NCBI RefSeq assembly: GCF_017303055.1
Contig: NZ_JAEKJT010000002.1
Coordinates: forward strand, 1 to 64,000
Reading direction: 5' to 3'
Length of the DNA stretch: 64,000 nt
Origin: Halomonas litopenaei
GTDB lineage: Bacteria; Pseudomonadota; Gammaproteobacteria; Pseudomonadales; Halomonadaceae
The notes under the pieces were generated by a model. The model was not told where the DNA came from and did no database searches. It was given only the letters and a program-made list of their open reading frames with translations. This document shows, piece by piece, positions 16,417-27,341 of the stretch (position 1 is its first letter; each line of letters begins with the position of its first letter). Both the position numbers and the translations under genes were made by a program.

Positions 16417-18360
16417 TCAGCCCTCTACGCTACCTGCACGATGGTCTTTCGCCCAGGCAAGGGACACTACATCATTGCCAGCTGCCGGGTGAACCGAGCC
16501 CAGGTCCAGGTTCTCGCCGCTGCGCTCAAGGGTGATTTCCACACGCCGATTTTGGCGCCGCCCATCAACCGTATCATTTGACTGCACCGGGCGGTGGGAG
16601 CCAAAACCCTGCGTCTGAATCAGTGAAGGATTTACGCCTTCACTAATCAGATAGTCGCCCACGGCAGCCGCACGATTACGCGACAACGGGTCATTGATTC
16701 CATCGTTTCCGGTGCTGTCAGCATGCCCAGCAACAAAGATACGCACCAGATCATTACGCGCGCGTAGCTGTGCAGCCAGCTGTCCAAGCTCGCGACGGGC
16801 ACGCTCGCTAAGTACATAGCTGTTGACTTCGAACAGCGCATCGGCAGACATCACCACATCTGGGGCACGGGTGGTCCCGGTCAACTCATCGATGGTATAG
16901 GCACGCGGCCCCACCGCGGGACAGACGATATCGGGCGTAATGGCAACGCCGTTGCTGTCCAGGTCGGCCAGCGTCGGCAGCCCATCCTTGCGAACCTCAA
17001 GTACTTCGAGCAGCTCACCAGTAGCCCGCAGCGTGCGCGCATCCGCCAATGCCACATCAAACTGGGCGTTCACGTAAGCACGACTTGCCTCGAAATATTC
17101 GTTCTCGATATCAAGCAGGTCGAGCAGCGAGCGCTGACCAATATCGAACTGTTGCTTGTAGGCGCCACGCACGCGGTCAGTGGTCTGACGGTGCTCATTC
17201 AGGTAAGCCAACTGGTCACGCAGGCGGCGGGTGTCGTTGAAGGCAATCGTGGTCGTCTGGCGAATGTCCACACAGGCCTTGTCACGCAGGTTGATAGCCT
17301 GTTCGACGCGGTCACTGGCGGCACGAAACGACGCCAGGTCACTACCACCACGATAGAGGTTGATGCTACCCACCAGCTCGATGCTGTGACGGTCTTCATG
17401 TTCATTGTCCGAGATGAAGTCGCCGTCCGTGTCGCTACCTTTATAGGTGCCAGTACGGCCCACCAGGTCCAGCCGAGGATGGAACGGTGCCTTGGTGCCT
17501 TCACGCTCGGCTCTGGAGGCTTCAATATTCTCGATGGCCGCATGAAAGTCAGGATTGCCGTCATATGCCAGCTGCAGCGCCTGAGCAACATCGGCCGGGA
17601 GCAGTTCGGCAAAGGTGGGCGCCGGGGCCAGAGACTCCGGAGGGAGCTCGCCGACCAGCCGCTGGAAGCGCGCAGACACGTCATGCAGGTTCGACGCTTC
17701 GGTGATCAAGTTGGACTCGGCAAGCGCCAAACGACCGCTTATCTGCTCCAGGTCAACCCGGCGACCGGCACCGGATAGCGCCCTCGCCTCAATCTGCTGG
17801 TACACTTCCAAGTGTTTCTGGTAGTTATCCTGGGCCAGCCCCACCAGGCGACGGTAGCGCTGAACGTCAAGATAGGCATTGGTCGCGTCAAGAGCGGCGT
17901 CCTGACTCGCGCCCAGCAGTTCGTAGTAACGCACCAGCTCGGCACGACTGAGGCGTTCCACTTCGCTAGCAGTGGCAAAGCCGTCATAAATCATCTGATT
18001 GAGCGTCATCTCGACGTAATCGGTGTCGTAGCTCCCCTGCTGGTCGTTCTGCCGGTCTTCCAGGCCAACGCCAGCATTGACATCGATCTGAGGCAGATAG
18101 CCACCGAAGGCGACTCGCTCGTCGTGTCCTGCGGCCTGGAAGCCATTCCAGGCTGCCAATACCTCAGGATTGGTATTGATCGTTTGCTCCACCACATCGC
18201 GCAATGTCGCTGCGCCCGGTGAAGACGTGCCTGCTGGCAATGACTGTGCATCCTGCGCCAGTACAACAGGCGCCACCATCATCGCTGACGTGGTCAGCGC
18301 AACGGCTCGCACCAAAGGCCGCAACAGAGCGGAGCGAGCTTCTCGGCTGTAACTGTTCAT
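16417..18360 (-). CDS. TolC-family outer-membrane channel fused to an OmpA domain (LapE-like)
   Basis: A 647-residue protein whose first ~35 residues form a signal peptide ending VVLAQ. The TolC-type channel domain follows (~45-460: two similar halves rich in coiled coil, with LLDIENEYFEASRAYVNAQ near the end). A C-terminal OmpA peptidoglycan-binding domain spans ~495-620, with LSRNRAAAVGDYL, GFGSHRPV and NRRVEITLE. The ATG at 18360 is chosen over an in-frame upstream start because AGGGAAC lies just before it and the signal peptide then begins properly. The fusion would tie the export channel to the cell wall, which may steady a pore plugged by a giant adhesin. The domain calls are secure; the mechanical role is inferred. 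Confidence 0.92.
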   Translation of the reverse strand: MNSYSREARSALLRPLVRAVALTTSAMMVAPVVLAQDAQSLPAGTSSPGAATLRDVVEQTINTNPEVLAAWNGFQAAGHDERVAFGGYLPQIDVNAGVGLEDRQNDQQGSYDTDYVEMTLNQMIYDGFATASEVERLSRAELVRYYELLGASQDAALDATNAYLDVQRYRRLVGLAQDNYQKHLEVYQQIEARALSGAGRRVDLEQISGRLALAESNLITEASNLHDVSARFQRLVGELPPESLAPAPTFAELLPADVAQALQLAYDGNPDFHAAIENIEASRAEREGTKAPFHPRLDLVGRTGTYKGSDTDGDFISDNEHEDRHSIELVGSINLYRGGSDLASFRAASDRVEQAINLRDKACVDIRQTTTIAFNDTRRLRDQLAYLNEHRQTTDRVRGAYKQQFDIGQRSLLDLLDIENEYFEASRAYVNAQFDVALADARTLRATGELLEVLEVRKDGLPTLADLDSNGVAITPDIVCPAVGPRAYTIDELTGTTRAPDVVMSADALFEVNSYVLSERARRELGQLAAQLRARNDLVRIFVAGHADSTGNDGINDPLSRNRAAAVGDYLISEGVNPSLIQTQGFGSHRPVQSNDTVDGRRQNRRVEITLERSGENLDLGSVHPAAGNDVVSLAWAKDHRAGSVEG

Positions 18361-18746
18361 CTGTGTTCCCTTAATTATCAATGGCCGCAGCCAGTACAAG
18401 TGAATCTAGTACCAACGAACTAGCTCAACAACCCAATTCACCGTTGAACCCGTCATGCTGCCTCGGCGCTACCAGACTCATCATCCCGGTATGGGTGGCC
18501 AGCTTTTTTCCTTCAACGCCAAGCATCCAGCGACATTGTTGGCGATCGCCCCACCCCATCACCCGCTACAATACTCGCACAAACGATCACATTCTGTAAC
18601 ACCAAAAGCCCCAAACACTCATTCCAGGGGCGATTGAATGCTTGACACAGACAAATGAACTGCTCCTAAAAGTCATGAATCCCGTTCACTGGCTCAATCA
18701 TGCTATCGTAGAAGCCAGCATCACGTACCCATTTCAGGAGTCTCAG
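18361..18746. other. Divergent intergenic region, tolC-ompA / small acidic protein
   Basis: No gene is supported. An in-frame upstream extension of the next gene exists from 18642, but a good SD (CAGGAG) sits before the ATG at 18747, so it is left out. A TTGACA lies near 18639 with a poor -10 partner about 19 bp on. No strong dyad is seen. Confidence 0.5.
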
Positions 18747-19028
18747 ATGGCCTCATCCGAAATCCAAAAAACCCGCGTCATCAATGAATTGACGGGGTTC
18801 ATCAAGAAACTGCTGCAGGACCCCAAGATCCTGGAAACCTCTCTGGAGATTGCCCGGCGTCACCTCGAAAAAGGCAGTGACAGCGGTGTCATGGCAGACA
18901 TCGCCAACGAAATCTCTGATACCACCAGCATTCACATTCCTGACAGCGCTGACGAACACTCCGAGGCCGATCGTCTGTTCCTCGAACTCCTCAAAGAGGT
19001 AGTGCAAGAAGAAAAAGCGCTGTATTGA
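18747..19028 (+). CDS. Small acidic hypothetical protein
   Basis: A 93-residue protein, starting MASSEIQKTRV, with no signal peptide or membrane segment. It is predicted mostly helical, with a basic first half (TGFIKKLLQDPKILETSLEIA) and a Glu/Asp-rich second half ending EVVQEEKALY. No family was recognised. The start is set by the SD CAGGAG 6 bp upstream. It is a single-gene unit, with its own terminator directly behind and thiI 134 bp further on. Codon use and the SD make it very likely real; function unknown. Confidence 0.72.
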   Translation: MASSEIQKTRVINELTGFIKKLLQDPKILETSLEIARRHLEKGSDSGVMADIANEISDTTSIHIPDSADEHSEADRLFLELLKEVVQEEKALY

Positions 19029-19057
19029 CAGACACATTACGGCATAGCAGTCACCAT

Positions 19058-19092
19058 CGCTGACCTCCCCCTCTGGTGGTCAGCGTTTTTTT
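19058..19092 (+). terminator. Rho-independent terminator
   Basis: An 8-bp stem (CGCTGACC / GGTCAGCG) with a 12-base loop is followed by seven T. It ends the small acidic protein gene before thiI. Confidence 0.88.
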
Positions 19093-19162
19093 ACACTACC
19101 CACGCAAATATTGATCCAGATCACTATTACCATTCTTACACTCACGCACCGAACTTCACACC

Positions 19163-20659
19163 ATGGAATTTCGTCTTACGCTCTCCGCTGACGTTTCTAC
19201 CAAGTCAGCCTCTGTCAGGCGCCATATGGGGCGCTGTCTGGCCACCAACGTCCGCAATGCACTGCGCCGGGAGCTGCCAGGGTCAAAGGTGGTTACTGCA
19301 CATGACCATCTAGTCGTACGACTCCCGTCCCATGTGGATAACGCCCAGCACACATGGGCACTCGACACTTTGGCGAGCACCCCCGGCATTCAGAAGATAG
19401 CCCACATCCAGCGGCGTGAATTGGCTGACTGGCGAGCGACCCTCGCCGGGCTCGCCCTGGAGAAGGCCGAGCAGGTGGAGGGACGCGAGTTCAGGATCAA
19501 GGTCAGGCGCAAGGGAAGGCACACTTTCAACTCCGTCGATGCAGAGCGCTTCCTGGGCGCCGAGCTGCTGCGCCACACCCGCCACGCCAAGGTCAATCTC
19601 ACGCATCCCGACCTCACCATTTCACTAAGGCTCGACGGCGCTGAATTGATTGACGAAGTGGCTACTACGGCGGGCATCGGCGGTTTCCCTCTGGGCACAC
19701 AGGATCAGGCACTGGTGCTGATGTCAGGTGGCTTCGACTCGCCCGTCGCCGCCTACCGGATGCTCAGGCGAGGGATAAAGTGCCACTTCATTCTGTTTCG
19801 CTTCGGCGGAGAGGCACAGGAGCAGGCCGTCAGACAGCTGACCCATGACCTCTGGCGACGCTTCAGCGCGTCACACAAGGTCAGCTTCACCAGCGTTCCC
19901 TTCGAAAAGGTCGTCGACCAGCTCACCCGTGAGGTGCCCGAAGGCCTGGTATCCCTGGTACTGAAACGCCACATGGTGGCTGCCGCTGCTCGGGTGGCCC
20001 AGCGCGCCCGGATTCCCGCGCTGGTCACGGGCGAGGTGATCGCCCAGGTGTCCAGCCAAACCTTGAGCAACCTGGGGCTCATTGACAAGGCCAGCCACTT
20101 GCCCGTGCTGCGCCCCCTGCTGACAGAAGACAAACAGTCCATCATCGACGAAGCCAGGCGCATTGGCACCGCACAAGCGTCAAGCCAAATGCCGGAGTAC
20201 TGTGGGGGTATGTCAGCTCGACCTCTGGTGAAGACGTCCCTGGCAGCGCTGGAAGAAGCCGAAGCCAGGCTGCCAGCTGAGCTGCTTGACGACGCCCTGA
20301 GCCGGATGCGCCAGTTTTCCGCAGATGACCCAGGTGAGCCACAAACGCCATCGCGGCACGCCCTCGATGAACTCACCATCGCAGAGCTCACCGCCTCAGC
20401 TGACGCCACTATCCGCGTCATCGACGTGCGCTCGCCGGATGAAGCAGCACGACGCCCCCTGACCATTGCCGGCCACGAGGTCGAGCACGTTCCTTTTTAT
20501 GAATTGGCGACCCGAGCGGCTGCGCTGTCTCGAGACTCCCGCTATCTGCTGTACTGCGACCAGGGCATCATGAGCCGCCTGCAGGCGCTGTCCCTCAAGG
20601 ATCAAGGTCTGCCGCGAGTAGGCGTGCTGCTGGCTCGAAGCAAGCACGACGCGGCATAA
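19163..20659 (+). CDS. thiI: tRNA 4-thiouridine synthase / thiamine sulfurtransferase ThiI
   Basis: A 498-residue cytoplasmic enzyme that moves persulfide sulfur to U8 of tRNA and, in many bacteria, to the thiazole branch of thiamine synthesis. An N-terminal ferredoxin-like and THUMP domain covers ~1-165. The PP-loop SGGFDSPVA lies near 189. The conserved Cys of EYCGG is residue 347. A C-terminal rhodanese domain carries the acceptor Cys in YCDQG (residue 465). Both Cys residues of the gammaproteobacterial long form are present, so it should be fully active. It stands alone between the small acidic gene and metG. Confidence 0.96.
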   Translation: MEFRLTLSADVSTKSASVRRHMGRCLATNVRNALRRELPGSKVVTAHDHLVVRLPSHVDNAQHTWALDTLASTPGIQKIAHIQRRELADWRATLAGLALEKAEQVEGREFRIKVRRKGRHTFNSVDAERFLGAELLRHTRHAKVNLTHPDLTISLRLDGAELIDEVATTAGIGGFPLGTQDQALVLMSGGFDSPVAAYRMLRRGIKCHFILFRFGGEAQEQAVRQLTHDLWRRFSASHKVSFTSVPFEKVVDQLTREVPEGLVSLVLKRHMVAAAARVAQRARIPALVTGEVIAQVSSQTLSNLGLIDKASHLPVLRPLLTEDKQSIIDEARRIGTAQASSQMPEYCGGMSARPLVKTSLAALEEAEARLPAELLDDALSRMRQFSADDPGEPQTPSRHALDELTIAELTASADATIRVIDVRSPDEAARRPLTIAGHEVEHVPFYELATRAAALSRDSRYLLYCDQGIMSRLQALSLKDQGLPRVGVLLARSKHDAA

Positions 20660-20788
20660 ACTGGCGCGCTTACGACATCCCATCAGCATTTGCCTGAACT
20701 CAGGCGTTCACACACGATAGCGGATGCACTAGCGCTCGATCATGGCTACAATCGACGCCTGATTTTCAACGGGATATCACGTCACATC

Positions 20789-22831
20789 ATGTCCACTTCC
20801 GCACCCGACAAGCGCCAGATCCTGGTTACCAGTGCCTTGCCCTACGCCAATGGAGCCATCCACCTGGGTCACCTGCTGGAGTACATCCAGACGGACATCT
20901 GGGTGCGGTTCCAGAAGAGTCGGGGGCACCAGTGCCATTATGTCTGCGCGGATGACGCCCACGGCACCGCGATCATGCTGCGCGCCGAGCAGGAAGGCAT
21001 CAGCGCCGAGGCCCTGATCGATCGCGTGTCCCGCGAGCACCAGCAGGACTTTGCCCGCTTCGGAGTGGCCTTCGACAACTATCATTCGACCCATTCCGAG
21101 GAAAATCGCAGCTTCAGCGAGCTCATCTACACCCGCCTGCGTGACAAGGGTCACATCGCGACCCGAGACATCGAACAGATGTATGATCCGGTCAAGGGGC
21201 TGTTCCTGGCCGACCGCTTCATCAAGGGCACCTGTCCCAAGTGCCATACGGCGGATCAGTATGGTGACAACTGCGAGGCCTGCGGGGCGACCTACACCCC
21301 TGCCGAGCTCATCGATCCGGTGTCGGCTATCTCGGGAGCCACTCCGGAAGTTCGCAGCTCGACCCACTACTTCTTCAAGCTGCCGGATTTTGCGGACTTC
21401 CTGAATGCCTGGATCAAGGACGATCACGTCCAACCCCAGATCCGCAACAAGCTGATGGAGTGGTTCGAGTCGGGCTTCAACGAGTGGGACATCTCCCGCG
21501 ACGCGCCCTACTTCGGTTTCGAAATTCCCGACGCGCCCGGCAAGTACTTCTACGTCTGGCTCGACGCGCCCATCGGTTATCTGGCCAGCTTCAAGAACCT
21601 GTGCGACCGCGAGGGCCTGGACTTCGACAGCTACTGGCAGCCGGATTCCCAGGCAGAGGTCTATCACTTCATCGGCAAGGACATCGTCTACTTCCACGCC
21701 CTGTTCTGGCCGGCCATGCTGCACGGCGCTGAAATGCGCACCCCGACGGCAGTCAATTGCCATGGGTTCGTCACCGTCAATGGTGCCAAGATGTCAAAAT
21801 CTCGTGGCACCTTTATCAAGGCGGCGACCTACGCCGAGCACCTCAACCCTGAGTACTTGCGCTACTACTTCGCTGCGAAGCTGACGTCCCGGGTTGACGA
21901 TCTTGACCTCAATCTCGAGGACTTTGCCCTGCGCGTGAATGCCGACCTGGTCGGCAAGGTCGTCAACATCGCCAGCCGCTGCGCCGGCTTCGTCAAGAAG
22001 CTCGGCGATGGGCGGCTGTCGTCCCACTGCGCGGAGCCGGATATGCTGGCGCGTTTTATCGCAGCGGGAGACGACATCGCCAGCTACTACGAGCAGCGTG
22101 AATTCGGTCGTGCCATGCGCAAGGTGATGGAGCTGGCCGATGACGCCAACACCTACATCGCCGACAAGGCCCCCTGGGCCCTGGCGAAGGAAGCGGGACG
22201 CGAGCAGGAAGTCTTGGACATCTGCTCCATGGGCATCAACCTGTTCCGGCAGCTGATGGTGTATCTGGCGCCCGTCGTTCCCGCCATGGCCGAGCAGGCA
22301 GCGACGTTCATGAACCTTCACAGCCTTGACTGGAACAGCCGCGAAACCTGGTTGGGCGATCACCCGATCAACAAGTTCAAGCCGCTGATGACCCGCGTCG
22401 ACGGCGACCGTATCCAGTCCATGATCGAAGCCTCCAAGGAGGACCTGGTGGAGGAACAGAAGCTCAAGGAAGCCCCTAAGGGCCCGCTAGCCGAAACACC
22501 GATCGCCGACGAGATCAGCTTCGACGACTTCGCCAAGGTGGATCTGCGCATTGCGCGTATTGCCAAGGCAGAATACGTGGACGGCGCGGACAAGCTGCTC
22601 AAGCTGTCCCTGGACCTGGGCGGCGAGAGCCGCCAGGTGTTCGCCGGCATTCGTCGCGCCTACTCCCCGGAAGCCCTGGAAGGCAAGCTGACGGTCATGG
22701 TGGCCAACCTGGCGCCTCGCAAGATGCGTTTCGGCATCTCTGAGGGTATGGTGCTGGCCGCCGGCAATGACGATGGCATCTACCTGCTGGAACCCCACAG
22801 TGGAGCCGAGCCGGGCCAGCGCGTCAGCTAA
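20789..22831 (+). CDS. metG: Methionyl-tRNA synthetase
   Basis: Charges tRNA-Met. 680 residues from the ATG at 20789, which gives the standard N-terminus ([15 protein letters not shown]); a TTG-started extension from 20690 is rejected. Visible marks are the HIGH-type HLGH near residue 25, a zinc knuckle CPKC...CEAC near 145-162, KMSKS near 333, an anticodon-binding helical domain, and a C-terminal EMAP/Arc1p-like tRNA-binding domain (~575-680, [14 protein letters not shown]). Full length for the dimeric type found in gammaproteobacteria. The SD before the start is weak. Confidence 0.97.
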   Translation: MSTSAPDKRQILVTSALPYANGAIHLGHLLEYIQTDIWVRFQKSRGHQCHYVCADDAHGTAIMLRAEQEGISAEALIDRVSREHQQDFARFGVAFDNYHSTHSEENRSFSELIYTRLRDKGHIATRDIEQMYDPVKGLFLADRFIKGTCPKCHTADQYGDNCEACGATYTPAELIDPVSAISGATPEVRSSTHYFFKLPDFADFLNAWIKDDHVQPQIRNKLMEWFESGFNEWDISRDAPYFGFEIPDAPGKYFYVWLDAPIGYLASFKNLCDREGLDFDSYWQPDSQAEVYHFIGKDIVYFHALFWPAMLHGAEMRTPTAVNCHGFVTVNGAKMSKSRGTFIKAATYAEHLNPEYLRYYFAAKLTSRVDDLDLNLEDFALRVNADLVGKVVNIASRCAGFVKKLGDGRLSSHCAEPDMLARFIAAGDDIASYYEQREFGRAMRKVMELADDANTYIADKAPWALAKEAGREQEVLDICSMGINLFRQLMVYLAPVVPAMAEQAATFMNLHSLDWNSRETWLGDHPINKFKPLMTRVDGDRIQSMIEASKEDLVEEQKLKEAPKGPLAETPIADEISFDDFAKVDLRIARIAKAEYVDGADKLLKLSLDLGGESRQVFAGIRRAYSPEALEGKLTVMVANLAPRKMRFGISEGMVLAAGNDDGIYLLEPHSGAEPGQRVS

Positions 22832-22852
22832 GCTCGTTCTCTGCTACTCCCT

Positions 22853-22876
22853 GCCGGCGGGCTCTAGCCCGCCGGC
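22853..22876 (+). terminator. Strong hairpin between metG and rnfA
   Basis: A perfect 10-bp GC stem (GCCGGCGGGC / GCCCGCCGGC, loop TCTA) sits 22 bp past the metG stop. There is no T run, so it may slow or protect the transcript more than end it. Confidence 0.5.
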
Positions 22877-22894
22877 CGCTATACCGTGCATGCC

Positions 22895-23485
22895 ATGACC
22901 GACGTTCTCCTCGTTCTCGTCAGTACCGCCCTGGTCAACAACTTCGTTTTGGTGCAGTTCCTCGGACTATGCCCTTTTCTAGGGGTCTCCTCCAAGCTGG
23001 AGTCCGCCCTGGGCATGGCACTGGCGACCACCTTCGTGCTGACATTGGCGGCCGCCGCCAGCCATCTGCTGTACCGCTACCTGCTCGTCCCCTTTGAGCT
23101 GGAGTACCTGCGCACCATCGCCTTTATCGTGGTGATCGCCGTGGTGGTTCAGGCCACGGACATCATGGTCAGGCATACCAGCCCCCTGCTTCACCGGGTG
23201 CTGGGCATTTTCCTGCCGCTGATCACGACCAACTGCGCCGTACTCGGTGTCGCCCTGCTCAGCCTCCAGCGTGACAGCGGCTTCTTCGATGCTGTGCTGT
23301 ACGGCTTCAGTGCAGCGCTGGGTTTCTCCCTGGTGCTGATCATGCTCGCCGCCATGCGCGAACGCCTGGCTGCGGCAGACGTACCACGCCCGTTTCGAGG
23401 CCCTGCCATCGCCATGGTCACCGCCAGCCTGATGTCGCTTGCCTTTATGGGCTTTGCCGGCCTGGCGGAGGGGGCAATCCAGTGA
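22895..23485 (+). CDS. rnfA: Electron transport complex subunit RnfA
   Basis: Integral membrane subunit of the Rnf (Rsx) ferredoxin:NAD+ oxidoreductase, an ion-pumping redox complex. 196 residues with six predicted membrane helices. The conserved segments [19 protein letters not shown] near the N-terminus and [13 protein letters not shown] mid-protein each hold a Cys that in known Rnf complexes helps bind a membrane iron-sulfur centre. The ATG at 22895 is preferred to the GTG at 22886. First gene of a six-gene operon; the last bases overlap rnfB. Confidence 0.95.
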   Translation: MTDVLLVLVSTALVNNFVLVQFLGLCPFLGVSSKLESALGMALATTFVLTLAAAASHLLYRYLLVPFELEYLRTIAFIVVIAVVVQATDIMVRHTSPLLHRVLGIFLPLITTNCAVLGVALLSLQRDSGFFDAVLYGFSAALGFSLVLIMLAAMRERLAAADVPRPFRGPAIAMVTASLMSLAFMGFAGLAEGAIQ

Positions 23486-24048
23486 CCGCCCCTTCACTGC
23501 TCGGCCTGCTGCTGCTGGTCAGCCTGATCGGCAGCTGCGGCTTGCTGCTTGGCTGGCTGCACCGACGTTTCGGCGCCGGCGAGGACGGCCTGGTCCAGCA
23601 GATCGACGCGCTGCTGCCTCAGACCCAGTGTGGCCAGTGTGGCTACCCTGGCTGCCGCCCCTATGCCGAGGCAGTGGAGCAAGGCGAAGCGATCAACAAG
23701 TGTCCTCCAGGGGGCGACACCACCATTGCCGAACTCGCCGCCTTACTGGGACGTGATCCCGTTCCCCTGGATGGCGAAGCGACCAGCACTACCATGGTGG
23801 CCTTTATTCGGGAAGATGAGTGCATTGGCTGTACCAAGTGCATCCAGGCCTGCCCCGTGGACGCCATTATCGGGGCGTCTAAGCTGATGCACACGGTGAT
23901 TGCCGACGAGTGCACCGGCTGCGACCTGTGCGTCGCACCCTGCCCGGTCGACTGCATCGACCTGCTGGAGAGACCTCCCGCGATGGGCGAATCCATTCGT
24001 CTCATCGCGTCAGACCGCTCACCGGGAGAACACCATGTCAACGCTTGA
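23482..24048 (+). CDS. rnfB: Rnf complex iron-sulfur subunit RnfB
   Basis: A 188-residue subunit with one N-terminal membrane helix, a 4Fe-4S motif of the CGQCGYPGC type (~50-58, with a later Cys), and two ferredoxin clusters, [12 protein letters not shown] and [12 protein letters not shown]. It accepts electrons and hands them to the membrane subunits. It begins at a GTG overlapping the rnfA stop (CAGTGACC), a coupled arrangement. Its end overlaps the start of rnfC by 14 bp. Confidence 0.95.
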   Translation: MTAPSLLGLLLLVSLIGSCGLLLGWLHRRFGAGEDGLVQQIDALLPQTQCGQCGYPGCRPYAEAVEQGEAINKCPPGGDTTIAELAALLGRDPVPLDGEATSTTMVAFIREDECIGCTKCIQACPVDAIIGASKLMHTVIADECTGCDLCVAPCPVDCIDLLERPPAMGESIRLIASDRSPGEHHVNA

Positions 24049-25777
24049 ACGACTGCAGCGCTGGCTGGGCCTCGGCGGCTCCTGTGCGCCAGGCATCCGC
24101 CCTGACACCCGCAAGGCCCGAACCCGTGATCTCGGCATTCAACGCGCGCCGCTGCCACCCCAGGTCTCCCTGGCGCTCAATGACAACTCCCACAAGCCGT
24201 GGGCCGAAACACTGCTGGAAGTGAACGACGGTGACTGGGTTCGGGCGGGCCAGCGCATCGCCCGCCCGGTGGGACATTTGGCACTGCCGATGCATGCCCC
24301 GATCAGCGGACGGGTCAATTTGACTGGCGCCGCGGCCATCACCTCCACCCGGGAGCATGCGAGCGATGCACCAGGAATTGTCATCGTTGCCGAAGGCTGC
24401 CAGCAGATCCTCACCATGCGGCCGCTGGCAGCCGATCATGCATCTCCAGAGCAGATTTTTGAACGCATCGCAGAGGCGGGTATCGCAGGCATGGGAGGCG
24501 CAGGCTTTCCGGCCGCCTTGAAAGCCAGAGCCGCCCACCGCGCCGGCATCGACACCCTGGTGATCAATGCCGCTGAATGTGAACCCTACATCACCGCTGA
24601 CGATGCCTTGCTGCGTCACGACGCCGAAAGGGTCGTGAGCGGCGCGCTGATTCTCGCGCGCGCTACCGGTGCCACCCGCATCGTCGCCGGCATCGAAGAT
24701 GACAAGCCAGAGGCGGCCGAGGCGCTATCTGCCGCCCTCGCTACGTCTTCACTGCCGGCGGACGTAGTGATCATCCCGACCCGCTACCCCAGCGGGGGTG
24801 AGCGTCAGTTGATCGATCGCCTGCTGGCGCGCAGGATGACGCCGCAGCAACTGCCGGTTGACGCCGGGGTCCTGTGTCACAACCCCGCCACCCTGGCCGC
24901 CATCCACGACGCGGTGATTCGCGGCCTCCCCGCCATCACCCGCATCGTGACGCTGGCGGGTCAGGCGTTGAGTGCACCGGGCAACGTTGAGGCCAGAGTG
25001 GGCACACCGGCAGCCACGCTGTTGGCTGACGCTGGACTGGATACCTCCAGGCTCGCCAAGTTGATCGATGGAGGCCCGCTGATGGGGCACCAGCGGTCGC
25101 TTGCCAGCGCAGCGACAACCCCCACGACCCACTGTCTGATCGCGGCCACCGAACAAGAGCTGCCCAGCCCGCCCCCGCCGTCGCCCTGCATTCGCTGCAA
25201 CGACTGCGTGCCCGCCTGTCCTGCGGGCCTGGCGCCCCAGCAGCTGTGGTGGCACACCCGGGTCGAAGATGACGCACGGGCCAAGGCCCACGGCCTGCTT
25301 GCCTGTATCGAGTGCGGCGCTTGCGACTATGTGTGCCCCAGCCACCTCCCGCTGGCGGCATCCTTCAGCGATGCCAAGCGCCGCCTGCGGGTTGCCGACG
25401 CCGAACGGGCCAGGGCGGACCAGGCCCGAGCTCGCTTCGATGCCCGCAAGGAGCGCATGCAGCGCGAACACGATGAGCGTGAAGCCAGACGCCAGGCGCG
25501 CAAGGCGGCGCTGCGACGTCCCGCTCCCAAGACCCCAGCGGATGACCACGCGCCCACCTCCTCGGCTCCCGCCGATCTGCGCAGCCTGCGCATCGCCCAG
25601 GCGGCGGCCAAGGCGGCGCTGCGCAAGGCAGAGAAGGCGCTCGAGCGTGCCGCCCAGCAGCAGCAACCCAGCGAGGTGCTGGCCGACCTCGAGTCTCAGC
25701 AGAGCACTGCTCGCGAACATCTAGAGGCTGCCAATGCGCAGCTGGACGCCGCCCGCCAGGAAGCCCCGACATCATGA
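24035..25777 (+). CDS. rnfC: Rnf complex NADH-binding subunit RnfC
   Basis: A peripheral subunit of 580 residues that carries the NADH/FMN site (Gly-rich [26 protein letters not shown]) and two 4Fe-4S clusters ([12 protein letters not shown] and [12 protein letters not shown]). A C-terminal ~120-residue Ala/Arg/Glu-rich tail is predicted coiled coil, as in other gammaproteobacterial RnfC. The ATG at 24035 with GGGAG upstream is chosen; a longer frame from 23900 reads through rnfB and is not the start. Confidence 0.95.
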   Translation: MSTLERLQRWLGLGGSCAPGIRPDTRKARTRDLGIQRAPLPPQVSLALNDNSHKPWAETLLEVNDGDWVRAGQRIARPVGHLALPMHAPISGRVNLTGAAAITSTREHASDAPGIVIVAEGCQQILTMRPLAADHASPEQIFERIAEAGIAGMGGAGFPAALKARAAHRAGIDTLVINAAECEPYITADDALLRHDAERVVSGALILARATGATRIVAGIEDDKPEAAEALSAALATSSLPADVVIIPTRYPSGGERQLIDRLLARRMTPQQLPVDAGVLCHNPATLAAIHDAVIRGLPAITRIVTLAGQALSAPGNVEARVGTPAATLLADAGLDTSRLAKLIDGGPLMGHQRSLASAATTPTTHCLIAATEQELPSPPPPSPCIRCNDCVPACPAGLAPQQLWWHTRVEDDARAKAHGLLACIECGACDYVCPSHLPLAASFSDAKRRLRVADAERARADQARARFDARKERMQREHDEREARRQARKAALRRPAPKTPADDHAPTSSAPADLRSLRIAQAAAKAALRKAEKALERAAQQQQPSEVLADLESQQSTAREHLEAANAQLDAARQEAPTS

Positions 25778-26766
25778 GCTACTTGCACCAGACAGCGCCT
25801 ATCGCCAGCAGCGCCCGCGTGATGCGCAGCGTCTCGTTGGCCTGCTTGCCCGGCATCGCCGCTCAGACCTGGTACTTCGGTGCCGGTGTCATCACCAATG
25901 TGCTGACCGGCATCCTGTGCTGCTGTCTGGTGGAAGCCCTGATGCTCGCCGCAAGATCACGACCACTGCGCCCAACACTGGCCGACGGTAGCGCCATGCT
26001 GACGGGCATTCTACTCGGCGCGGCGCTGCCCGCTGGCACCAGTGTCTGGCTCATTCTGATCGGTGCTGTGGCCGCCATCGCCGTGGCCAAGCACCTCTAT
26101 GGTGGGCTGGGGCACAACATCTTCAACCCCGCCATGGTCGGCTACGCGATGCTGCTGGTGTCCTTCCCGGTACCGATGAGTCTATGGCCGGACGCCACAG
26201 GCTTTGGCGCCGGCGACGTCCAGAACCTGTGGCAGGGCTGGCTCGGCCAACTTGACGCCAGCACATTGGACGCCGTCAGTGGCGCCACTCCCCTCGATGC
26301 GCTGCGCCAGCCTGCCGGCGCCTCGGTCATCGGCGATGCCAACCTCTCTTCACCTTGGGCCATCATTTCCCTGGCCTGGCTGGCTGGCGGGCTGGTACTA
26401 CTGGCCCAGCGTCTCATCGACTGGCGCCTGCCGCTGGCCATGCTGAGCACCATGGCAGTCCTGGCAGCGCTGTTAAACCAGGTGTCGGGTACTGGCTCCG
26501 TGGCGTTTCATCTGTTCAATGGTGCCACCATCATGGGCGCCTTCTTTATCATCACCGATCCGGTCAGCGCTCCCGGCCATCGACGCGCGCGCTGGGTGTT
26601 CGGTGCCGCGATCGGCGTACTGGTCATGCTCATCCGGGGCTACGGGGGCTACCCCGACGCCATCGCCTTCGCCGTGCTGCTGATGAACCTCTCGGCCCCG
26701 CTGCTCGATCAGCTGTGCTCAGGGACGCACCGCTCAGCCACCGATGCGCCAAGGGGGAATTCATGA
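25774..26766 (+). CDS. rnfD: Rnf complex subunit RnfD
   Basis: A 330-residue membrane subunit of the NqrB/RnfD family with about nine helices. The covalent-flavin motif SGAT is present (DAVSGATPLDAL, near residue 170), where FMN attaches to Thr through phosphate in known family members. It overlaps rnfC by ATGA and ends in an ATGA overlap with rnfG, so translation is coupled along the operon. Confidence 0.95.
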   Translation: MSYLHQTAPIASSARVMRSVSLACLPGIAAQTWYFGAGVITNVLTGILCCCLVEALMLAARSRPLRPTLADGSAMLTGILLGAALPAGTSVWLILIGAVAAIAVAKHLYGGLGHNIFNPAMVGYAMLLVSFPVPMSLWPDATGFGAGDVQNLWQGWLGQLDASTLDAVSGATPLDALRQPAGASVIGDANLSSPWAIISLAWLAGGLVLLAQRLIDWRLPLAMLSTMAVLAALLNQVSGTGSVAFHLFNGATIMGAFFIITDPVSAPGHRRARWVFGAAIGVLVMLIRGYGGYPDAIAFAVLLMNLSAPLLDQLCSGTHRSATDAPRGNS

Positions 26767-27341
26767 CAGCCCCGACAGCGCCACCCTTACCAAGCCCGCG
26801 GGGGGCGGTCGCAACGCTGCTCCTGCTTGCCGTCGTCACGTTAGCCAGCGTCGTGATAACGCACTGGCTGAGTGAGGCCCCGATCGCGGCCAATCGCGAG
26901 CACTATCAGCAGCAACTGCTGAAGCAGTTGGTACCGCCCCAGACAGCATCGATCGTTGCCCTCGACGAAGCTACCTCCTGGCAAGCCATCGGCCCCAACG
27001 GCCAGCGACTCGCCACCGTTCACGCCGGTAAGGCGATGGGATACGGAGGAGCGATACGCCTGTTGGTCGCGTTCACCCCTGAAGGCAAGATCGTCGCGGT
27101 GCGCGTGCTTGAGCATCACGAAACCCCGGGTCTGGGGGACAAGATCGAACGACGCAAGAGTCCTTGGGTAGATCAGTTCGAGGGGCGCCATCAGGATGCC
27201 CTGGCGTTGACACCATCAGGTCCCATCGAGGCACTGACCGGCGCTACCATAACCTCAGAGGCCGTGATTCGCGCTATCGTGGCTGCCACGCCAGCAGCCT
27301 CATCTGCCACCACCTCACCGCGGGAGACTCCTGATGAATGA
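26763..27341 (+). CDS. rnfG: Rnf complex flavoprotein subunit RnfG
   Basis: A 192-residue protein with one N-terminal membrane anchor and a periplasmic FMN-binding domain. The flavinylation motif TGATITS sits near residue 160, so FMN is expected on the second Thr, attached by ApbE. The ATG at 26763 lies inside the rnfD stop (TTCATGA). Its end overlaps rnfE by 8 bp. Confidence 0.94.
   Translation: MTAPTAPPLPSPRGAVATLLLLAVVTLASVVITHWLSEAPIAANREHYQQQLLKQLVPPQTASIVALDEATSWQAIGPNGQRLATVHAGKAMGYGGAIRLLVAFTPEGKIVAVRVLEHHETPGLGDKIERRKSPWVDQFEGRHQDALALTPSGPIEALTGATITSEAVIRAIVAATPAASSATTSPRETPDE

Noticed and set aside
20777..21763. 328-codon minus-strand frame
   Set aside because: Fully antisense to metG, which carries all expected motifs.
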